Assembly (NCBI RefSeq): GCF_006476045.1
Contig: NZ_SRZY01000029.1
Location: 124,001-188,000, forward strand
DNA length: 64,000 nucleotides
DNA from: Sphingobacterium lumbrici
GTDB taxonomy: Bacteria > Bacteroidota > Bacteroidia > Sphingobacteriales > Sphingobacteriaceae
Direction of reading: 5' to 3'
Shown here: piece by piece, positions 44,250 through 53,674 of the stretch
Layout of the letters: every line of letters begins with the position of its first letter
How positions within the stretch are numbered: the first letter of the stretch is position 1
Program-made: the position numbers and the translations under genes
The notes under the pieces: generated by a model
What the model saw: the letters and a program-made list of their open reading frames with translations, nothing else
Database searches by the model: none
Told to the model about the DNA's origin: nothing

Positions 44250-46517
44250 TTAGTTAGCCTGGTTTCTACGAATGATGTTTAATGCACCACCAGCTTTGAA
44301 CCATTCAATTTGTTGTACATTATACGTATGATTTACCAAAATTTCTTCTGACGAACCATCAGTATGGTGTAATACAATCGTCAAAGGTTTGTTTGGCGCA
44401 AATTCTGTCAAACCGATGATATCAATCGTATCATTTTCCTGTATTTTATCGTAATCATCTTTATTCACGAAAGTCAATCCCAACATACCTTGTTTTTTCA
44501 AGTTTGTCTCATGGATACGTGCAAAAGATTTTACTAATACCGCACGAACACCTAAATGACGAGGTTCCATTGCGGCATGCTCACGTGAAGAACCTTCACC
44601 GTAGTTTTCGTCACCTACAACGATTGAACCTATATCAGCTGCTTTGTAAGCACGCTGAGTCGCGGGTACCGGACCATACTCACCTGTTAGCTGGTTTTTA
44701 ACAAAATCTGTTTTATCGTTGTAATAGTTTACCGCACCGATCAACATGTTGTTGGAGATATTATCTAAGTGACCACGGTATTTCAACCAAGGGCCAGCCA
44801 TAGAAATGTGGTCTGTAGTACACTTACCTTTGGCTTTGATTAATAATTTCAAGCCTTTTAAGTCAGTGCCTTCCCAAGCTGCAAACGGTTCCAACAATTG
44901 AAGACGATCAGAGGTAGGAGACACTTCAACAATAACTGATGAACCATCCGCAGCCGGAGCTTGATATCCCGCATCTTCAACTGCAAACCCTTTTGCAGGT
45001 AATTCGTCACCAGTAGGCGGATCTAGTTTAACCTGTTCACCATTTTTATTCGTCAATGTATCCGTTACCGGATTAAATCCTAAATCACCTGAAATGGCAA
45101 TAGCGGCAACCATTTCGGGCGATGTTACGAAAGCATAGGTATTTGGATTACCATCGGCACGTTTTGCAAAGTTACGGTTGAAAGAGTGAACAATAGTGTT
45201 CTTCTCTTGCTTATCCGCACCTGCACGATCCCACATACCGATACATGGACCACATGCATTTGTAAAGATCGTCGCATTTAGATCCTCGAACGTTTTCAAT
45301 AAACCATCACGGTCTGCCGTATAACGCACTTGTTCAGAACCCGGGTTAATACCGAATTCAGCTTGTGTTACCAACCCTTTTTCAATGGCCTGTTTGGCAA
45401 TTGAAGCAGCGCGGGATAAATCTTCGTAAGAAGAATTGGTACACGACCCAATCAATCCCCATTCCACTTTTGTAGGCCATCCATTTTTAGCAGCCTCCTC
45501 ACGCATACGTGAAATTGGTGTATATAAATCCGGTGTGAAAGGACCGTTCAACGAAGGCTCTAATTCGGATAAATTGATTTCGATTACCTGATCAAAATAT
45601 GTTTCCGGATCAGCATATACCTCGGCATCAGCAGTCAGATGTTGTTTGATCGCATTGGCCGCATCAGCTACATCAGCACGATCAGTAGAACGTAGGTAAC
45701 GCTCCATGGATTCATCGTAACCGAATGTAGACGTTGTAGCACCAATCTCAGCCCCCATATTACAGATTGTACCTTTACCTGTACATGACAACGATTCCGC
45801 ACCGTCACCAAAATACTCGACAATACATCCTGTACCACCTTTTACCGTAAGAATACCAGCTACTTTTAAGATCACGTCTTTAGGAGCAGCCCAACCACTT
45901 AATCTACCTGTAAGTTTTATACCGATTAATTTGGGAAATTTAAGCTCCCAAGGCAATCCTGCCATCACATCACACGCATCTGCCCCCCCAACTCCGATAG
46001 CCAACATACCCAGACCACCAGCATTCACAGTATGTGAATCAGTACCGATCATCAAGCCACCTGGGAAAGCATAGTTTTCTAGCACAACCTGATGGATAAT
46101 ACCAGCTCCTGGTTTCCAGAAACCAATACCATATTTATTTGATACGGAACTTAAAAAGTTGAATACTTCCGAACTCTCTTGTTTTGCCCGCGTTAAATCT
46201 TGCTCCGCACCATCACGAGCTTGAATCAAGTGATCACAGTGAACGGTAGAGGGAACAGCCGCTTGCGGACGACCCGCTTGCATAAATTGCAACAAAGCCA
46301 TCTGAGCCGTTGCATCCTGCATAGCCACACGATCTGGAGCAAAGTCCACATAGGATTTACCACGCTCATAAGCATCAGAAGCATTACCGTTCCAAAGGTG
46401 GGTGTACAAAATTTTCTCCGAAAGTGTCAATGGCTTATTTACAATCTGACGAGCCGCATTTATACGCTCATCGTATTGAGAATAAACCTTTTTGATCATG
46501 TCTATATCAAAAGCCAT
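44250..46517 (-). CDS. Aconitate hydratase, mitochondrial-type
   Basis: 755 aa. The [4Fe-4S] cysteines are in [18 protein letters not shown] and [10 protein letters not shown]. Substrate-binding signatures [21 protein letters not shown] and the swivel-domain [15 protein letters not shown] are present. Length and the N-terminus (no long linker as in AcnA/IRP) match the mitochondrial-type aconitase. It isomerises citrate and isocitrate in the TCA cycle. Own terminator; 46518-46809 holds no recognised gene. Confidence 0.96.
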   Translation of the reverse strand: MAFDIDMIKKVYSQYDERINAARQIVNKPLTLSEKILYTHLWNGNASDAYERGKSYVDFAPDRVAMQDATAQMALLQFMQAGRPQAAVPSTVHCDHLIQARDGAEQDLTRAKQESSEVFNFLSSVSNKYGIGFWKPGAGIIHQVVLENYAFPGGLMIGTDSHTVNAGGLGMLAIGVGGADACDVMAGLPWELKFPKLIGIKLTGRLSGWAAPKDVILKVAGILTVKGGTGCIVEYFGDGAESLSCTGKGTICNMGAEIGATTSTFGYDESMERYLRSTDRADVADAANAIKQHLTADAEVYADPETYFDQVIEINLSELEPSLNGPFTPDLYTPISRMREEAAKNGWPTKVEWGLIGSCTNSSYEDLSRAASIAKQAIEKGLVTQAEFGINPGSEQVRYTADRDGLLKTFEDLNATIFTNACGPCIGMWDRAGADKQEKNTIVHSFNRNFAKRADGNPNTYAFVTSPEMVAAIAISGDLGFNPVTDTLTNKNGEQVKLDPPTGDELPAKGFAVEDAGYQAPAADGSSVIVEVSPTSDRLQLLEPFAAWEGTDLKGLKLLIKAKGKCTTDHISMAGPWLKYRGHLDNISNNMLIGAVNYYNDKTDFVKNQLTGEYGPVPATQRAYKAADIGSIVVGDENYGEGSSREHAAMEPRHLGVRAVLVKSFARIHETNLKKQGMLGLTFVNKDDYDKIQENDTIDIIGLTEFAPNKPLTIVLHHTDGSSEEILVNHTYNVQQIEWFKAGGALNIIRRNQAN

Positions 46518-46809
46518 TTATATAAAATTTTTAATTTACTAAGTTTAACGACATACTCGAATTAAGCTATCGATTTAATATTGGACACAAAAATACGAAA
46601 AATCAAAGTTTTAACGCAATTAAATACCGCTTTGATTCAATTTGGAAAAGTTCTAAACAAGAATCAAGTCAAATAATAACTAGCTGCAATTCAGAAAGTT
46701 AAAATTAAAAACAACAATTACCTCAAATATAGATTGTAAATGCAAAGTCAATAAAAAAAGGATACACTTTATTTAAGCATACCCCTGTTCAATAGCAATG
46801 TATATACCA

Positions 46810-47490
46810 TTAAATGACCTGTATATCCGTATCGATCGCCTTAAGTTCCTTTATCGTCTCCTTCGGAGTATCTGAATTAAACACAAAAGAACCGGCCACT
46901 AGTACATCTGCACCGGCACGGATTAATTTTGCAGCATTAGCTGTAGTCACCCCACCATCTATTTCTATCCGCAGATTGTCGTTAGTTCCAGCAGCCAAAG
47001 CACGTAATTCCCTAATTTTTGTATATGTATGTTCTATGAACTTTTGTCCTCCGAACCCGGGATTGACAGACATCAAACATACCAGATCAATATCTTGAAT
47101 TACATCTTTCAAAAGCTGCACGGATGTATGTGGATTTAGCGCAACACCGGCTTTACAACCTAGCTCTTTTATCTCTGCAAGGGTACGGTGTAAATGTGTG
47201 CACGCTTCATAATGCACGGTGATAATTTCCGCCCCATTGTCTTTACACGTCTTCAGATAACGATCGGGGTCGACAATCATCAAATGAACATCTAATGGCT
47301 TTGTAGCATGTTTTGAAATAGCATGCATTACTGGAAATCCAAAAGAAATATTTGGGACGAAAACGCCATCCATGATATCAATATGAAACCAATCCGCTTC
47401 GCTTTCATTGACCATCTGAATATCCTTGCTCAGGTTTGCGAAATCTGCCGCTAATACAGACGGGGCAATAAGGTGTTTTATAGCTGACAT
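46810..47490 (-). CDS. rpe: Ribulose-phosphate 3-epimerase
   Basis: 226 aa TIM barrel. APSVLAADFANL, the metal and catalytic residues in DWFHIDIMDGVFVPNISFG and KPLDVHLMIVDPD, then VNPGFGGQKFIEHT and EIDGGVTTANAAKLI. It interconverts ribulose 5-phosphate and xylulose 5-phosphate in the pentose phosphate pathway. It has its own -7 box. Confidence 0.97.
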   Translation of the reverse strand: MSAIKHLIAPSVLAADFANLSKDIQMVNESEADWFHIDIMDGVFVPNISFGFPVMHAISKHATKPLDVHLMIVDPDRYLKTCKDNGAEIITVHYEACTHLHRTLAEIKELGCKAGVALNPHTSVQLLKDVIQDIDLVCLMSVNPGFGGQKFIEHTYTKIRELRALAAGTNDNLRIEIDGGVTTANAAKLIRAGADVLVAGSFVFNSDTPKETIKELKAIDTDIQVI

Positions 47491-47507
47491 AAGTCTTTGT
47501 TTTTGTA

Positions 47508-47515
47508 CAAAGATA
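47508..47515 (-). promoter_or_regulatory. -7 box TATCTTTG for rpe
   Basis: Minus-strand TATCTTTG; predicted transcript start near 47503, 13 nt before the ATG at 47490. Confidence 0.6.
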
Positions 47516-48036
47516 AGGATATTCCACTTTTTTAGGAGATAACTTTTTTATTTATTATCATGCCGATCCTATTCCCCTCAATCTATTAAGACATCAAAAT
47601 TCAACAAACACTAATACTTAATATAAAAACAAAATAAACACTCATTAACAGAATGTTAAAACTATAAGTTAAAAGACAGCACGCAGATTATCAAACCCGA
47701 AACAGCACTTATTGAATACCACTACAAGGCGACAAATCAGCTTTGTAAGATCTACACCCCATGAAATTGAAGTATTTTTAGTCTATATCAAGGAAAAAGC
47801 TATGATATCATTTCATTTTTTGAATTCGATACTACATCTCATTATAACAATATTAAGTAAACATATAATACATATAAACATAATTATATATTGATTTTTA
47901 ATACTTTAAAAAATAAAAAATTGGAGTTATAACCAAAATCTATATCTTGATTTGGGTAATATCGCCCCTATTCTTCTATCATACACGAGATCGCTTCGCT
48001 AAGTTATGTATTTGTGTTTGCTCTCAATGGCACACA
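47516..48036. other. Intergenic region between rpe and pgpH
   Basis: About 520 bp of very AT-rich DNA between divergent genes. A 60-codon plus-strand frame (47712-47894, TTG start, rich in Ile/His) has no protein-like composition and is judged fortuitous. At the right end, from about 47985, base composition shifts to a GC-richer patch with CGCTTCGCT that leads into the pgpH promoter palindromes. Confidence 0.5.
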
Positions 48037-48085
48037 TGAGCTCGCTAGCTCAGTTTGTGAATGCAGTGCATTTTGTCTAAGTTTG
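48037..48085 (+). promoter_or_regulatory. pgpH promoter with two palindromes (possible operators)
   Basis: -33 TTTG at 48054-48057 and -7 TAAGTTTG at 48078-48085, spacing 20 bp: a full Bacteroidota consensus. TGAGCT-CGCT-AGCTCA (48037-48052) abuts the -33 box, and AATGCA-G-TGCATT (48060-48072) fills the spacer. Predicted transcript start near 48090, which excludes the upstream in-frame ATG at 48014 and supports GTG at 48116. Confidence 0.65.
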
Positions 48086-48115
48086 TTTAAGAACTATTTA
48101 CATTGCTTTTTTATA

Positions 48116-50251
48116 GTGGCTAAGCTCAAAATAAATTACGTTAACTCGAAACTACAGCACAACTCTACGGTGTTAAAATACGGTATGGTTATCCTTACCA
48201 TTGTACTTATCTGTGTCTTCCTACCCAAGCAGCCTCGCTTCCGATACGAGTTTCAAAAAGGAAAAGCGTGGAATCATGAAAACCTTATTTCCCCCTATAA
48301 TTTTGCTATCCTAAAAACCAAGGAGGAACTTGACAAAGATAAACAGCAAATCTTAAAGACCGTTCAGCCTGTATACAATTTGCAGATATCTATTAGTAAA
48401 GAACAAATCGATCAGTTCGTAACAGATATTGCGGAAAAATGGCAAGCATCACAACTAGATACAGTTGAAACACTCCATATCGAAGACTATAAAGATATGG
48501 GCTTAGCGCTCCTCAATTACATTTATAATAGGGGGATAATTTCCCTTAACAATCGATATCAGACGAAGGGAAAGGAATCAGATAAATTAGATCCCACGGA
48601 ATCTAATTACAATTTCACCCTGATGAATGGCAATGTGGCCCAACAAAAGAATACCGCTGACTGTTTCACTATTGAAATGGCCAATAACTACATCAGCCAA
48701 ACATTGGCTAAGAGCAACAAAATAACCCATAAAGCTTGGCTAACGGAAGTTTTGAAAAATTATGTCACGGTAAACCTTATCTACAACGAAACCCTTACCG
48801 ACAAGATCGAACAAACTGCTCTGGCAAACATCTCTACAACGAGAGGAATGGTTCAAAAAGGAGAACTGATAGCCGAAAGAGATAAAATCATCAATGGTGA
48901 AACCTATCAAAAATTGGAGTCCCTGAAGAAGGTATTTGAAGATGAAGCCAAGATAAGCGGAAATCAGAACTATGTTGTACTCGGACAATTTTTAATTGTA
49001 GGATTAGCGATGAGCCTGCTCATGGTATTTTTATTCTTTTTCCGTCGACATATATATAATAACAACCGACTACTTTTAATCATTTACATTGTCATTATAT
49101 CTATGTTGGGTGTACTCTCCTGGGCGATAAAGATCCAGATTCCCAGCTTATATTACATCCCTTACTGTGGTGTACCTATTATATTTCGTATTCTATTTGA
49201 CACCCGGGTAGCGCTTAATATCCATTTATTGATGGTATTGGTTGCAGCCCTTTTTGTCCCAAATAGCTATGACTTTGTTTTCTTACAAATCATGGCAGGA
49301 CTGGTAGCCATCTACAGTATCAAGACTATGGTAAAGCGAGAACAGTTTTTGATTTCCAGCGGGTTGATACTCGCCACTTATATCATTGCATACATTGGAT
49401 TGGTACTTACGCGCAATGGTTCTTTTCAAAATATATATTGGAACGAACTAATTCCCTTTGTTGTAAGTGTGGGCCTCACCCTATTGGCCTATCCCCTTAT
49501 TTATGCTTTTGAAAAGCTTTTTGGAATCGTTTCCGATCTTACATTGATGGAGTTAACAAACAGCAATTCCAAGCTACTGAGAGAACTATCACTTAAAGCT
49601 CCTGGTACGTTTCAGCATTCCCTACAAGTGGCAAATCTGGCCGAAGCAGCTATTTATAAGATCGGTGGTAATCCACTACTTATTCGTGCCGGAGCATTAT
49701 ACCATGATATAGGTAAGATAACCAATCCCCTATATTTCATTGAGAATCAAAAAACCGGCGCCAACCCACATGAAGAGTTAACCCCCGAGCAAAGTGCTCA
49801 AATTATTATATCACATGTCCTGAAAGGAATAGAGATTGCACGCCGCAATCAACTACCTGAAGTAGTAATCGATTTTATAAGAACACATCACGGCACGACC
49901 AAGGTAGATTATTTTTACAATATGTTTATTAAAAATAATCCTGAAAAATTAGTTGATGAGACTATATTTCATTATCCTGGTCCAATTCCATTTTCAAAAG
50001 AAACTGCAGTATTGATGATGGCGGACTCTGTTGAGGCAGCTTCAAGATCGTTAAAAGAACCTACACAACAATCTATCAGTAAATTAGTCGACAAGATCAT
50101 TGAACACAAATTGATGCAAAAACAATTTGCCAAATCAAACATTACGATGAAAGATATTAGTGATGTATCTGAAATTTTCAAATCTATGTTAATGAGTATA
50201 CACCATATACGTATCGACTATGATTTGAATAAAAAGAAAGAAGCAAATTAA
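48116..50251 (+). CDS. PgpH-like 7TM-HD phosphohydrolase (cyclic-di-AMP phosphodiesterase)
   Basis: 711 aa from GTG at 48116, the only sensible start after the predicted transcript start. An N-terminal TM helix (YGMVILTIVLICVFLP) is followed by an extracytoplasmic 7TMR-HDED region, seven TM helices (for example YVVLGQFLIVGLAMSLLMVF) and a cytosolic HD domain (HSLQVANLAEAAIYK, AGALYHDIGKITNP with His-Asp near 49700, HHGTTKVDYFYN, MADSVEAASRSL). PgpH of Listeria hydrolyses c-di-AMP with this architecture. It is a single gene followed by tRNA-Ser. Confidence 0.93.
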   Translation: MAKLKINYVNSKLQHNSTVLKYGMVILTIVLICVFLPKQPRFRYEFQKGKAWNHENLISPYNFAILKTKEELDKDKQQILKTVQPVYNLQISISKEQIDQFVTDIAEKWQASQLDTVETLHIEDYKDMGLALLNYIYNRGIISLNNRYQTKGKESDKLDPTESNYNFTLMNGNVAQQKNTADCFTIEMANNYISQTLAKSNKITHKAWLTEVLKNYVTVNLIYNETLTDKIEQTALANISTTRGMVQKGELIAERDKIINGETYQKLESLKKVFEDEAKISGNQNYVVLGQFLIVGLAMSLLMVFLFFFRRHIYNNNRLLLIIYIVIISMLGVLSWAIKIQIPSLYYIPYCGVPIIFRILFDTRVALNIHLLMVLVAALFVPNSYDFVFLQIMAGLVAIYSIKTMVKREQFLISSGLILATYIIAYIGLVLTRNGSFQNIYWNELIPFVVSVGLTLLAYPLIYAFEKLFGIVSDLTLMELTNSNSKLLRELSLKAPGTFQHSLQVANLAEAAIYKIGGNPLLIRAGALYHDIGKITNPLYFIENQKTGANPHEELTPEQSAQIIISHVLKGIEIARRNQLPEVVIDFIRTHHGTTKVDYFYNMFIKNNPEKLVDETIFHYPGPIPFSKETAVLMMADSVEAASRSLKEPTQQSISKLVDKIIEHKLMQKQFAKSNITMKDISDVSEIFKSMLMSIHHIRIDYDLNKKKEAN

Positions 50252-50317
50252 AATAAATTGATTGTCAGAAGGTTAATTTAAGAGGTCATTTTTTTATTAA
50301 AAAATAGGCATTTTGAC

Positions 50318-50348
50318 TTTGCAGAATGAAAATTTTGGTTTATGTTTG
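50318..50348 (+). promoter_or_regulatory. tRNA-Ser promoter (TTTG, 19 bp, TATGTTTG)
   Basis: -33 TTTG at 50318-50321, -7 TATGTTTG at 50341-50348. Predicted transcript start near 50353, 10 nt before the tRNA. Confidence 0.7.
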
Positions 50349-50362
50349 CACTGTCAAAACCT

Positions 50363-50450
<88 letters not shown>

Positions 50451-50456
50451 TTAAGT

Positions 50457-50480
50457 AAAGCGACTTGAAAAAGTCGCTTT
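50457..50480 (+). terminator. Terminator of tRNA-Ser
   Basis: AAAGCGACTT (50457-50466) pairs with AAGTCGCTTT (50471-50480), GAAA loop, T-rich tail. Confidence 0.88.
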
Positions 50481-50690
50481 CTTTCGTTTAAAGAGGCCCT
50501 TTCTTTGTTTTCATTTCATTATTATTTTGTTTAAAATTACGTTTTTTGGCAGACTTTTGACAGAGTTTTTATTAAAAAAATATATTTATTTCATTATATA
50601 TCAAGCACTTACTTATTCATATCAAGATTTCGAAGTCCTGAAATAATTGAATATCATAAAATCTGACAGAGTTTATGTGTGTAAAATCAT

Positions 50691-50704
50691 AAAAAAAGTC
50701 CTAA
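50691..50704 (-). terminator. Distal arm of an IS-split terminator
   Basis: AAAAAAAGTCCTAA. Its exact inverted partner TTAGGACTTTTTTT is at 52484-52497, on the other side of the IS. Without the IS and one copy of its target duplication they would form a 14-bp stem with a 7-nt loop TTGAGTG, the terminator of the TlpA/S46/SusCD operon. Confidence 0.75.
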
Positions 50705-50711
50705 TTGAGTG
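50704..50711. repeat. Target site duplication, left copy (ATTGAGTG)
   Basis: ATTGAGTG directly flanks the left inverted repeat of the IS; identical copy at 52476-52483. The bases on either side differ between the two copies, so the duplication is exactly 8 bp. Confidence 0.85.
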
Positions 50712-52475
50712 GAGGTCACCGAAAAAGCCTTAACATTTTAATGAGTCTTAAAGAAATGACTGAGTATGGGTCTAACCTATCTCGGTCATTTTTATTTTAA
50801 GTATTTTCAGAAGTTCGTTTTTTTAATGTCCCTGATAGAATTTTAAGTGACCAATAGCGACTATTTGGGTTTTTAGTGTCCAATCGTGGTTATTTTCGAG
50901 GTAATAGTCCTCCTTTTTAGATCAATTTCAGGATTCTTTTTAAGTTTACAGTAAAGATTGCCATTGCACCTTGCATTTGTATATTCTGGATGCCGTATGA
51001 GTCTGCTCTTCCATAACCATGAACATTTTTGAGCTCACTATTCTTTGCTTCAATTTTATATCTTTCCTTAGATTTGTTTCGATAATATTCTGATTCTTGG
51101 AAAGCCATCTGTTCTTTGTGACGTTCAGATTTTATGGAGACCGAATAGCTCTTGGTTTTAGAACCTGGCTTGTAACAGCCTTCTCTTAGTGGGCATCCCT
51201 TACATTTCTCAACATCAAAGTAATACGTCTCAGTTTGATTTGTAGCTTGGCCCTTTTTCCCTTGACGAGCTTTCCTGATTGCCAAATGTCCTGCTGGACA
51301 GACAAACATCCCTGCGTCTTTATTATAGTGAAACAGATTTCCTTCTTTCCTGCATCCTTGGCTGACTGCCGGATTCAATTTAGCTACGATATCAATATTC
51401 TGCTCTTTTGCCAACTGAAGGTTGTCTTTTCCAGAATATGCAGCATCACCTATGATCGTGTCCACTTCCATTCCATTCTGTTGGCTGATCTCCAATAAAC
51501 GCGGCAGCTCCGGACCGTCGCCTTTTTCGCCCGTCGTAACGACCGCTGCCGTGATAATGCGCTCCCCGGTCATCACCAGATGTGTTTTGTAGCCAAAGAA
51601 ACTACTGTCTACGGATTTATAGCCAAGCCTGGCCTCATCATCTTTGGAAACCAGGTAGTATTCTTTCGTGTCCTCAAGGGTTTCCTTTAAAAGGTTCAGC
51701 TTTTCTTTTACAGCCGGTATTTCACTGATAGCCTGATCCTGCTCAAGGACCCTCTGTAATTCCTTACAACAGGTAAGCTCTTGATCGAGATCGTTGGATT
51801 CGTTGTTTTGGGGCAGATTCTCCCTGTATTCCCCATCAATCTGATAGATCACTTTTCTTAATAGCTTGGAACGTTCCTTAAGAACTTCCAATGCTGTATA
51901 GGGGTTCGATCTGGAATGGGTATGGGTGGCATCTACGATGATGGACTTTGATTTAATAATTCCTTTCTCCAAAGCAATTGATACGGTATTGTTGATCAAC
52001 AGGTTCAAAAGATCCATGTCCTTTAACCTCAGCTTGCGGAACTTGGTGAGGGAACTGGAATTGATCACATCCTCCTCGGGGGGGCATTTCAAGAAAGTAT
52101 TTAAACGACATATCATATCTGGAACGCTCAACAACATCTACATCCGAAACGGTATAGATGGTCTTTAACAGAAGGTACTTGAACATCTTGATGGGGCTCT
52201 CCGCAGTACGACCATTAGTGCTGCAATACTTCTCCAAAAGCTCGTCATAGATAAAACTGAAATCGATAAGATCGTTGATTTTTCGAAGTAGATTGTCTTT
52301 TGGAACAATGATATCGTACAATCCTGAACAGGAACTGAATTGTATTTTTTGTTGAGTAGAAAGCATCCTGAAGTCCGTTAAAGCCGACTTTAAGATACGA
52401 AAAAAGGAACAGAAAACTATTGCTCTCTACTCCTTTTCTTCACTTTTTCTAAAAGGACACTTTTTCAGTGACCTC
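50712..52475 (-). mobile_element. IS1182-like insertion sequence, 1764 bp
   Basis: Terminal inverted repeats GAGGTCACCGAAAAAG (50712-50727) and, on the other strand, GAGGTCACTGAAAAAG (52460-52475) match 15 of 16. An 8-bp direct repeat flanks them. It carries one transposase gene on the minus strand, split by a frameshift, and a hairpin (AAATGACTGAG/CTCGGTCATTT, 50754-50791) that probably ends its transcript. Family placement is from the transposase (DUF772-type N-terminus plus DDE domain), as in IS1182. Both ends are intact, so the insertion appears recent. Confidence 0.9.
50917..52366 (-). pseudogene. IS1182-family transposase, frameshifted at C7
   Basis: Two overlapping frames make one transposase. 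The first, 52366-51953, has the N-terminal domain MLSTQQKIQFSSCSGLYDII and SPIKMFKYLLLKTIYTVSDV up to YFLEMPP. The second, read down to 50917, continues at PEEDVINSSSLTKF and has the DDE core (KSIIVDATHTHSR, TIIGDAAYSGKDNLQ, YKIEAKNSELKNVHGYGR). A cysteine-rich CKGCPLREGC lies between, as in this family. The switch is at seven C on the coding strand (52078-52084 in plus coordinates); six C would give EMPPEEDV and a whole protein of about 480 aa. The frameshift is a mutation, a sequencing error or programmed slippage. Confidence 0.88.
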
Positions 52476-52483
52476 ATTGAGTG
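52476..52483. repeat. Target site duplication, right copy (ATTGAGTG)
   Basis: Identical to 50704-50711; directly follows the right inverted repeat of the IS. Confidence 0.85.
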
Positions 52484-52497
52484 TTAGGACTTTTTTT
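52484..52497 (-). terminator. Proximal arm of the IS-split terminator
   Basis: TTAGGACTTTTTTT, partner of 50691-50704. It lies about 48 bp after the end of the last TlpA gene. Since the other arm is 1.8 kb away, the operon now probably lacks its terminator and could read into the transposase, which has the same orientation. Confidence 0.75.
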
Positions 52498-52544
52498 AGT
52501 TAAACAATGATTTATAGATAATAATTCTTGTTCATCTTTAACAG

Positions 52545-53666
52545 CTATTTTATTATCTCATTCAATTTTGTAATCAATCCCTTCCCCCGAAGATCCGCGG
52601 CCACTATTTTACCTTGCGGATCGATCAAGAAATTTTGAGGAATAGCTTTTATGCCGTAACTCGATACAACAGGGCTTCTCCATCCTTTCAAATCAGACAA
52701 TTGAATCCAAGGTAGTTCATCATCATGAATTGCCTTGATCCAAGCTTGCTTTTGATTTTGTTGATCTAATGATATACCCAAGATTTTCAATCCCCTGTCT
52801 TTGAAAGCCTCATAAGCTTCTTTCACATGTGGATTCTCTTCACGGCACGGACCACACCAAGATGCCCAAAAATCTATCAGCACATACCTCCCACGAAAAT
52901 CGGAGAGTTTTATCAATTTACCGTTGACATCTGGCAGTTCAAAATCAGGAGCTACAGTTCCTATCGCTGTTTTCTTGACCAAAGCGATACGCTCCTTTAT
53001 TTCCTTCGCATATACCGTACTTTTCCAGCTTGGATTTAACAAATTAAACATAGGTTCAATCTTGTTTACATCAAAATAATTACCTGCAATCTCCCGTAAA
53101 GCCAATACATTAAAATATGAATCTAGATTATGATTGAAATAGTCTTCCTGCAACTGTTTTCTTTGCACATACACCTTGTCATACTCCATTTTCATGGAGT
53201 CTTTGAACTCCTTATTTTTCTTATTAGGCGAATCATTAAATTCCTTATTCAACTTAGAGACCTGTTCATTGGGGAGACGTAAGGCTTCTTCATACGCTAA
53301 AAAATCACGTTGGATTTGCCCCCCTTGTATCTTGGCCTCATGGAAAGTCGAAACAACTTCGACATTAGCTACGGTATCAAACACATAAAATTCTACGTAA
53401 TCATACACAAACTGCTTCTTGGCTCCTGATTCCCTAAAGGTCAATTGTGCTAATACCGGTTCCGTCAATTTCCCACTAAATGAAAATTCTCCATTTTTGA
53501 CTAATAAGGAATCTCGAACAAACTTTTTTTCCGCAGTCTTATAGGACAGAAAGACCTTACCCGTTTTTGCAGGCTCATTAAGTTTTCCCTGTATTACAAA
53601 GGTTTGGGATTGTGTGTACCCAAAAAATGGCAATAAGGCTATTATTAAAAACAAATTTATTTTCAT
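52545..53666 (-). CDS. TlpA/AhpC-type thioredoxin-like protein with N-terminal DUF4369-like domain
   Basis: 373 aa from the ATG at 53666; a GTG at 53675 overlapping the upstream stop (TAGTG) is an alternative. A signal peptide (MKINLFLIIALLPFFGYT) is followed by a β-rich domain (FVIQGKLNEPAKTGKVFLSY), a coiled/helical middle, and a TlpA-like thioredoxin domain from about 235 (VAPDFELPDVNGKLIKLSDF, then YVLIDFWASWCGPCREENPH, ISLDQQNQKQAWIKAI). The WCGPC site faces the periplasm. Such proteins keep cysteines reduced or resolve disulfides. Last gene of the operon, after the S46 peptidase. Confidence 0.93.
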   Translation of the reverse strand: MKINLFLIIALLPFFGYTQSQTFVIQGKLNEPAKTGKVFLSYKTAEKKFVRDSLLVKNGEFSFSGKLTEPVLAQLTFRESGAKKQFVYDYVEFYVFDTVANVEVVSTFHEAKIQGGQIQRDFLAYEEALRLPNEQVSKLNKEFNDSPNKKNKEFKDSMKMEYDKVYVQRKQLQEDYFNHNLDSYFNVLALREIAGNYFDVNKIEPMFNLLNPSWKSTVYAKEIKERIALVKKTAIGTVAPDFELPDVNGKLIKLSDFRGRYVLIDFWASWCGPCREENPHVKEAYEAFKDRGLKILGISLDQQNQKQAWIKAIHDDELPWIQLSDLKGWRSPVVSSYGIKAIPQNFLIDPQGKIVAADLRGKGLITKLNEIIK

Positions 53667-53674
53667 ATCATTCA

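Noticed and set aside
47712-47894. 60-codon plus-strand frame in the rpe-pgpH gap.
   Set aside because: TTG start, no ribosome binding site, Ile/His-rich composition that only reflects AT-rich DNA, and no recognisable motif.
48014-48115. Upstream extension of pgpH to the ATG at 48014.
   Set aside because: This start lies before a full-consensus promoter (48054-48085), and the extension (Cys/His-rich, no family similarity) would not be transcribed.
50454-50690. Possible attachment site or integrative element next to tRNA-Ser.
   Set aside because: No integrase, no repeat of the tRNA 3' end in the window, and the IS nearby has its own exact target duplication that explains the junction.
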